In this document: positions 5,902 through 9,036 of the stretch, one piece after another | How the letters are laid out: each line of letters starts with the position of its first letter | Numbering within the stretch: position 1 is the stretch's first letter | Source: Nitrospira sp. | GTDB lineage: Bacteria > Nitrospirota > Nitrospiria > Nitrospirales > Nitrospiraceae | Length of the DNA stretch: 9,036 nucleotides | Direction of reading: 5' to 3' | NCBI GenBank assembly: GCA_025361385.1 | Contig: JANYAJ010000042.1 | Coordinates: forward strand, 1 to 9,036 | Notes under the pieces: generated by a model | What the model was told of the DNA's origin: nothing | Database searches by the model: none | The model's input: the letters and a program-made list of their open reading frames with translations, nothing else | Translations under genes and position numbers: made by a program

Positions 5902-7725
5902 ATGCCTGCGAAGATGAACCGAAAGACTGCCAAACCCCGTAAGACCTCCCCTCTCAAAAAACAGAGCCGCGCCCATTCCGAGCGCTGGGTTCTCTCACAC
6001 TTGGCCAAGGAGCCGGTCCAGAAGTTCGACAGCCTGTTGGCAGAGATCGCGGCCAAGGTCGCACAATTCGAAGCGGCTCGGACCCAACTCAACCCGACCA
6101 TGGACACCTCCATCTTCCATCCGCTCTTGACGCTGAGTGAAGAGATCGCGGCTGCCTCGTCCCGGCTCAGCGCCTATGCCTATCTCTGGTTTTCCGAAAA
6201 TACAAACGACCTCGCCGCTCGTTCGTTTAAGACCAAAGTCGAAGAACAGCTCACCGCACTCCAAAACCGATTGGTGTTTTTCGACCTCTGGTGGCAAAGC
6301 GTCGATGAGGACAATGCGCGCCGGCTCATGGCGGAAACCGGCTCGCTCCGGTATCACCTCGAAACCATTCGCCGGTTTCAGCCCCATACGCTGTCCGAAC
6401 CGGAAGAGAAGATCGTCAACATCAAGAACATCACAGGCCGCAGCGCCGTGCATTCACTGTACGATGTCGTGACGAACGCCTTTACCTTCACGCTCACCGT
6501 CAACGGCAAGCGGAAAACAATGACGAGCGAGGAACTGACGGCTTATCTCCGCCATGCACAAGGCCGGCTGCGTGAGGCCGCCTACCGGGAGCTCTACCGC
6601 GTCTATGCCGATCAGCACGATCTCCTGGGTGAAATCTACAAAGCGTTGGTCAACGACTGGAAGGCGGAAAATCTGCAGCTCCGCCGATTCGCCTCCCCGA
6701 TTGCCACCCGCAATCTTGGCAACGACATTCCCGATGCAGCCGTGGCGTCGCTCCTGAAAGTCTGTCAAAAAAATGCGGGTATCTTTCAGCGCTACTTCCG
6801 TATTAAGGCTCGCCTCTGCAAGATCACACCGATGAGCCGCTATCACATCTATGCGCCACATCGCACAGAGCAAAAATCCTACCGCTATCAGGATGCCATC
6901 AAGATGGTGCTGGATGCCTACCGGGGATTCTCACCGCAATTAGCCGACTTGGCGGAGCGAGTGGTGGAGGAGCGTCATATCGATGCACGGGCGAGGCCCG
7001 GGAAAATCGGCGGCGCCTATTGTTACAGCGTCGTCCCAGGCATGACGCCCTATGTACTGCTCAACTTCACCGGCGAGGCCCGCGATATTGCGACGATGGC
7101 CCATGAACTCGGGCATGCCGTCCATGGTATGTTGGCGTCCCACCATTCCATGTTTACCTTCCATTCCACCCTTCCGCTTGCAGAAACGGCCTCGGTGTTT
7201 GGAGAGCGCATCCTGTCCGATGCCCTCATGACCCAGGAACGAGACAAGAAGGTGAGGCAGGGACTCCTGCTCAATCAACTGGACGACATCTATGCCACGG
7301 TCCTCCGGCAGGCCTATTTCGTTCAATTTGAAAATCAGGCTCATGACATGATCGCCCAGGGTGCGACTGTGAAGGATTTGGCCAAGACCTATCTGGCCGA
7401 GGTGCGGCAACAGTTTGGGAAGGGGATTAAGGTCCCGGATGAGTTCCAATGGGAATGGCTGACCATTCCCCACATCTTTGCCAGCCCCTTCTATTGCTAT
7501 GCCTACAGCTTCGGCAACTTGCTGGTGCTCGCCCTCTATCGGATGTATCAAAAAGAGGGGGCCACCTTTGTCCCCAAATATCTCGAACTGTTAAGTACTG
7601 GCGGATCGGAGTCTCCGCAGGCCATCCTGGCCAAAGTCGGCGTCGATATGTCGTCTGAAGAGTTTTGGCAATCGGGGTTCGACACGATCCGCGAAATGGT
7701 CGATCAGCTGGAGCAGACGCTCTAA
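5902..7725 (+). CDS. pepF: M3-family oligoendopeptidase F (zinc metallopeptidase)
   Basis: The 607-residue cytoplasmic peptidase should cut short peptides during protein turnover; full length agrees with M3B oligoendopeptidase F proteins (about 600). The zinc site is H401-E402-L403-G404-H405 (MAHELGHAVHGML), with third ligand E428 in LAETASVFGE, 27 residues after H401. The preceding GGAYCYSVVPGMTPYVLLNF and following FASPFYCYAYSFGNLLVLAL segments are the family's substrate-cleft blocks. The N-terminus is a basic, flexible stretch of ~25 residues (PAKMNRKTAKPRKTSPLKKQ) without a signal peptide. This might mean the start is a little further in, but AAGGAG at 5887-5892 lies nine bases before the ATG and supports it. 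The gene stands alone between two spacers. The symbol rests on family resemblance; the exact peptide specificity is unknown. Confidence 0.93.
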   Translation: MPAKMNRKTAKPRKTSPLKKQSRAHSERWVLSHLAKEPVQKFDSLLAEIAAKVAQFEAARTQLNPTMDTSIFHPLLTLSEEIAAASSRLSAYAYLWFSENTNDLAARSFKTKVEEQLTALQNRLVFFDLWWQSVDEDNARRLMAETGSLRYHLETIRRFQPHTLSEPEEKIVNIKNITGRSAVHSLYDVVTNAFTFTLTVNGKRKTMTSEELTAYLRHAQGRLREAAYRELYRVYADQHDLLGEIYKALVNDWKAENLQLRRFASPIATRNLGNDIPDAAVASLLKVCQKNAGIFQRYFRIKARLCKITPMSRYHIYAPHRTEQKSYRYQDAIKMVLDAYRGFSPQLADLAERVVEERHIDARARPGKIGGAYCYSVVPGMTPYVLLNFTGEARDIATMAHELGHAVHGMLASHHSMFTFHSTLPLAETASVFGERILSDALMTQERDKKVRQGLLLNQLDDIYATVLRQAYFVQFENQAHDMIAQGATVKDLAKTYLAEVRQQFGKGIKVPDEFQWEWLTIPHIFASPFYCYAYSFGNLLVLALYRMYQKEGATFVPKYLELLSTGGSESPQAILAKVGVDMSSEEFWQSGFDTIREMVDQLEQTL

Positions 7726-7783
7726 AACAATAGACTTCACAATGCCTTAGCAGTCGACCCCTGCGCCACCCCCTCGACATGCT

Positions 7784-7811
7784 CCTCCTCTCTTGACAGA
7801 AAGAGAGGAGG
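7784..7811. terminator. 10-bp perfect hairpin between the oligopeptidase and ferredoxin genes
   Basis: CCTCCTCTCT (7784-7793) pairs perfectly with AGAGAGGAGG (7802-7811) across an 8-nt loop. It lies 58 bp past the peptidase stop and is the best terminator candidate for it, but the following GGCGTATTATTG is not a T-run. It also overlaps the -35 and spacer of the ferredoxin promoter, so it may instead be a regulatory palindrome. Confidence 0.5.
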
Positions 7812-7821
7812 GGCGTATTAT
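7793..7821 (+). promoter_or_regulatory. Sigma70-type promoter of the ferredoxin gene
   Basis: A perfect -35 TTGACA (7793-7798), a 17-bp spacer and a -10 TATTAT (7816-7821, five of six consensus bases) predict a transcription start near 7828, about 70 nt before the ATG. It is the best promoter match I found in the window. Confidence 0.8.
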
Positions 7822-7830
7822 TGATTCAGT

Positions 7831-7853
7831 TGATAACGGTTATCATAATCGTT
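7831..7853 (+). promoter_or_regulatory. Fur-box-like operator of the ferredoxin gene
   Basis: TGATAAC-G-GTTATCA (7831-7845) is a perfect 7-1-7 inverted repeat and matches the Fur consensus half-sites TGATAAT/ATTATCA at 12 of 14 positions. A second, weaker palindrome (AACGGTTAT-C-ATAATCGTT, 7835-7853, one mismatch) is centred exactly 6 bp further, the offset known for overlapping Fur dimers. It lies just after the predicted transcription start, where a bound repressor would block initiation when iron is plentiful. Confidence 0.82.
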
Positions 7854-7896
7854 AATGGCGAATACCAACCCTGCTCGACGATAAGGAGTACAGCCG

Positions 7897-8103
7897 ATGT
7901 ACCTCTGCCTCTGTAAGGGAATCACCGATTCGGATGTCCGTGAAGCCGGACGGAGCGGCATCGTCATGCCCTGCCAGCTCAAAGCGAAATTCGGACTGAA
8001 AGAGGCGGGCTGCTGTGGCCGCTGCTCAAAGAATATCCACGAGTATGTGCAGATCGCAACGAGTGCCTGCCAAACGCCTTCCCCCAACGCCGTGCGCAGC
8101 TAG
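7897..8103 (+). CDS. bfd: Bacterioferritin-associated ferredoxin-like [2Fe-2S] protein
   Basis: The 68-residue protein matches the BFD-like [2Fe-2S] domain along its length: it opens MYLCLCKGITDSDV, like E. coli Bfd, with ligands C4 and C6, and has the second ligand pair C40 and C43 in GCCGRC; C26 and C39 are extra cysteines. In E. coli, Bfd passes electrons to bacterioferritin to reduce and release its stored iron. No bacterioferritin, siderophore or nitrite-reductase gene is adjacent, so the partner must be elsewhere. The domain also occurs as a module in other enzymes, but here it stands alone. AAGGAG at 7883-7888 lies eight bases ahead of the ATG. The promoter and Fur-box-like operator directly upstream fit expression under iron limitation. 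Confidence 0.87.
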   Translation: MYLCLCKGITDSDVREAGRSGIVMPCQLKAKFGLKEAGCCGRCSKNIHEYVQIATSACQTPSPNAVRS

Positions 8104-8129
8104 ACCGAACCAAGCTCCTCGCCCCTACT

Positions 8130-8145
8130 CGCACAAGACTGTGCG
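8130..8145. terminator. Small hairpin in the ferredoxin/SNF2 convergent spacer
   Basis: CGCACA-AGAC-TGTGCG at 8130-8145 is a perfect 6-bp stem with a 4-nt loop between the converging stops at 8103 and 8186. There is no T-run on either strand, so its use as a terminator is uncertain. A palindrome CTCGCGAG follows at 8157-8164. Confidence 0.35.
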
Positions 8146-8185
8146 GCACCTCATCACTCGCGAGCGAAATAGCGCGTCCATGCTC

Positions 8186-9036
8186 TCAGGACGCACTCGG
8201 CGAAAGCAGAAATTCAAAATCGGACTTGCTCAAGACCCCTTGCCCGGATCCGCGCACCACGCCACGCATCACCGCATCGTATAGATCGAGCTTCCGCTGC
8301 TTGAGCGCCATCATCTTTTCCTCAATGCTATGACGCATGAGAATCCGCACGATCGAAACCGTCCGCTGCTGTCCGATACGGTGGGCGCGATCCGACGCCT
8401 GGTTTTCCACCGCCGGATTCCACCAGGGGTCCAGATGGAACACATAACTCGCTTTGGTGAGGTTCAGCCCCTGTCCCCCCGCCTTGAGACTCAGGAGAAA
8501 CACGCCAGGCTGTTTGCCGCCTTGAAACGCCGCCACGCGAGTTTTTCGCGCGGTGGCCACCGTGGAACCATCCAACCGGTGATACGGCAGCCCGTGCCGG
8601 ACACAGGATTCCTCCACCAGATCGAGAAAGCTGGTGAACTGGGAAAACACCAGCGCACTGTGCCCCTCGTCCAGCAATACCTGTAATCGTTCTATCAAGA
8701 AACTGATTTTTGGAGAGGACTCATCCTCCCGGTTCGTCAGAAGGCGAGGCGAGAGGCAGACCTGGCGGAGCTTGAGGATCGCCGTCAGCGCGATGAACTG
8801 CGCCTGACCGGACGTCTTCGTCCGGTAGGCCTCATCGATCGTGGTGCGGACCTGAGCGACCGTCTGTTGGTACAGAGCCTTTTGCCGATCGGTCAAGTCG
8901 AGGAACACTTCGCTCTCGATCTTCGGCGGCAAGTCGTGAAGCACCTCTGCCTTGGTCCGCCGCAAGATGAAGGGCTTCGTCCGGCGAAGCAACTGCTCCA
9001 ATGCCGCACCCTGAACACGTTTGAGACCGGCCTTGA
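8186..9036 (-). CDS. SNF2-family helicase, C-terminal part (start outside the window)
   Basis: This is the 3' part of a large ATP-dependent DNA translocase/helicase of the SNF2 class; the frame stays open to the window edge (KAGLKRVQGAALEQLLRRTK), so the N-terminal ATPase lobe with Walker A and DExx motifs is not visible. A TTG at 9001 is in frame but is an internal leucine, not a start. Visible parts are the PFILRRTKAEVL linker, the helicase C lobe with LVFSQFTSFLDLVE (motif IV), YHRLDGST, FLLSLKAGGQGLNLT (motif V) and ASDRAHRIGQQRTV (motif VI arginines, codons near 8366-8395), then the short end EEKMMALKQRKLDLYDAV. Bacterial members remodel protein-DNA or protein-RNA complexes, e.g. RapA on RNA polymerase. 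Which subgroup this is cannot be told without the N-terminus. The TGA stop is at 8186-8188. Confidence 0.94.
   Translation of the reverse strand, partial: KAGLKRVQGAALEQLLRRTKPFILRRTKAEVLHDLPPKIESEVFLDLTDRQKALYQQTVAQVRTTIDEAYRTKTSGQAQFIALTAILKLRQVCLSPRLLTNREDESSPKISFLIERLQVLLDEGHSALVFSQFTSFLDLVEESCVRHGLPYHRLDGSTVATARKTRVAAFQGGKQPGVFLLSLKAGGQGLNLTKASYVFHLDPWWNPAVENQASDRAHRIGQQRTVSIVRILMRHSIEEKMMALKQRKLDLYDAVMRGVVRGSGQGVLSKSDFEFLLSPSAS

Noticed and set aside
6940..7551. A 203-codon minus-strand frame inside the oligopeptidase.
   Set aside because: It lies opposite the catalytic HELGH region of a fully intact gene and has no motif or ribosome site of its own.

Overview
The window reads as ordinary chromosome of a Gram-negative, chemolithotroph-like bacterium. 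My best guess is a member of the Nitrospirota (Nitrospira-like). This is inferred from an SmbP-type histidine-rich periplasmic protein, a membrane-anchored five-heme cytochrome c with a C-terminal beta-rich domain, and a family of ~125-bp palindromic intergenic repeats whose look I associate with Nitrospira genomes. No rRNA, tRNA, CRISPR array, integrase, transposase or phage gene was seen.

Layout. Positions 1-213 hold no supported gene, but 89-214 is the first copy of the palindromic repeat. From 4656 down to 214, five genes lie head to tail on the minus strand: an HDAC/AcuC-type deacetylase, a pentaheme cytochrome c whose start overlaps the deacetylase stop (ATGA), a two-domain rhodanese sulfurtransferase, an SmbP-like metal-binding protein, and a nitrilase-superfamily amidohydrolase. 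A strong hairpin separates the last two. The second repeat copy (4680-4802) sits in the divergent spacer between the deacetylase and a small TPR protein (4880-5197, plus). A convergent small protein of unknown function with an Asp-rich tail follows (5273-5614, minus). Next comes a repeat-rich spacer, then an M3-family oligoendopeptidase (5902-7725, plus), a bacterioferritin-associated-ferredoxin-like protein (7897-8103, plus) with a clear sigma70-type promoter and Fur-box-like operator, and the 3' part of a SNF2-family helicase (8186 to beyond 9036, minus).

How it fits together. The minus-strand cluster joins periplasmic electron transfer (cytochrome), sulfane-sulfur handling (rhodanese) and metal buffering (SmbP), with a deacetylase translationally coupled to the cytochrome. 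A common pathway is only an inference. The ferredoxin is most likely derepressed in iron starvation to release iron from bacterioferritin, though no bacterioferritin gene is in view. I see no convincing new defence or mobile system. The most interesting signals are non-coding: the repeat family with a base-pair-compensating change in its arms, an interleaved (pseudoknot-compatible) pair of inverted repeats upstream of the peptidase, a cytochrome C-terminus that appears to be built from repeat sequence, and the architecture of the ferredoxin promoter.
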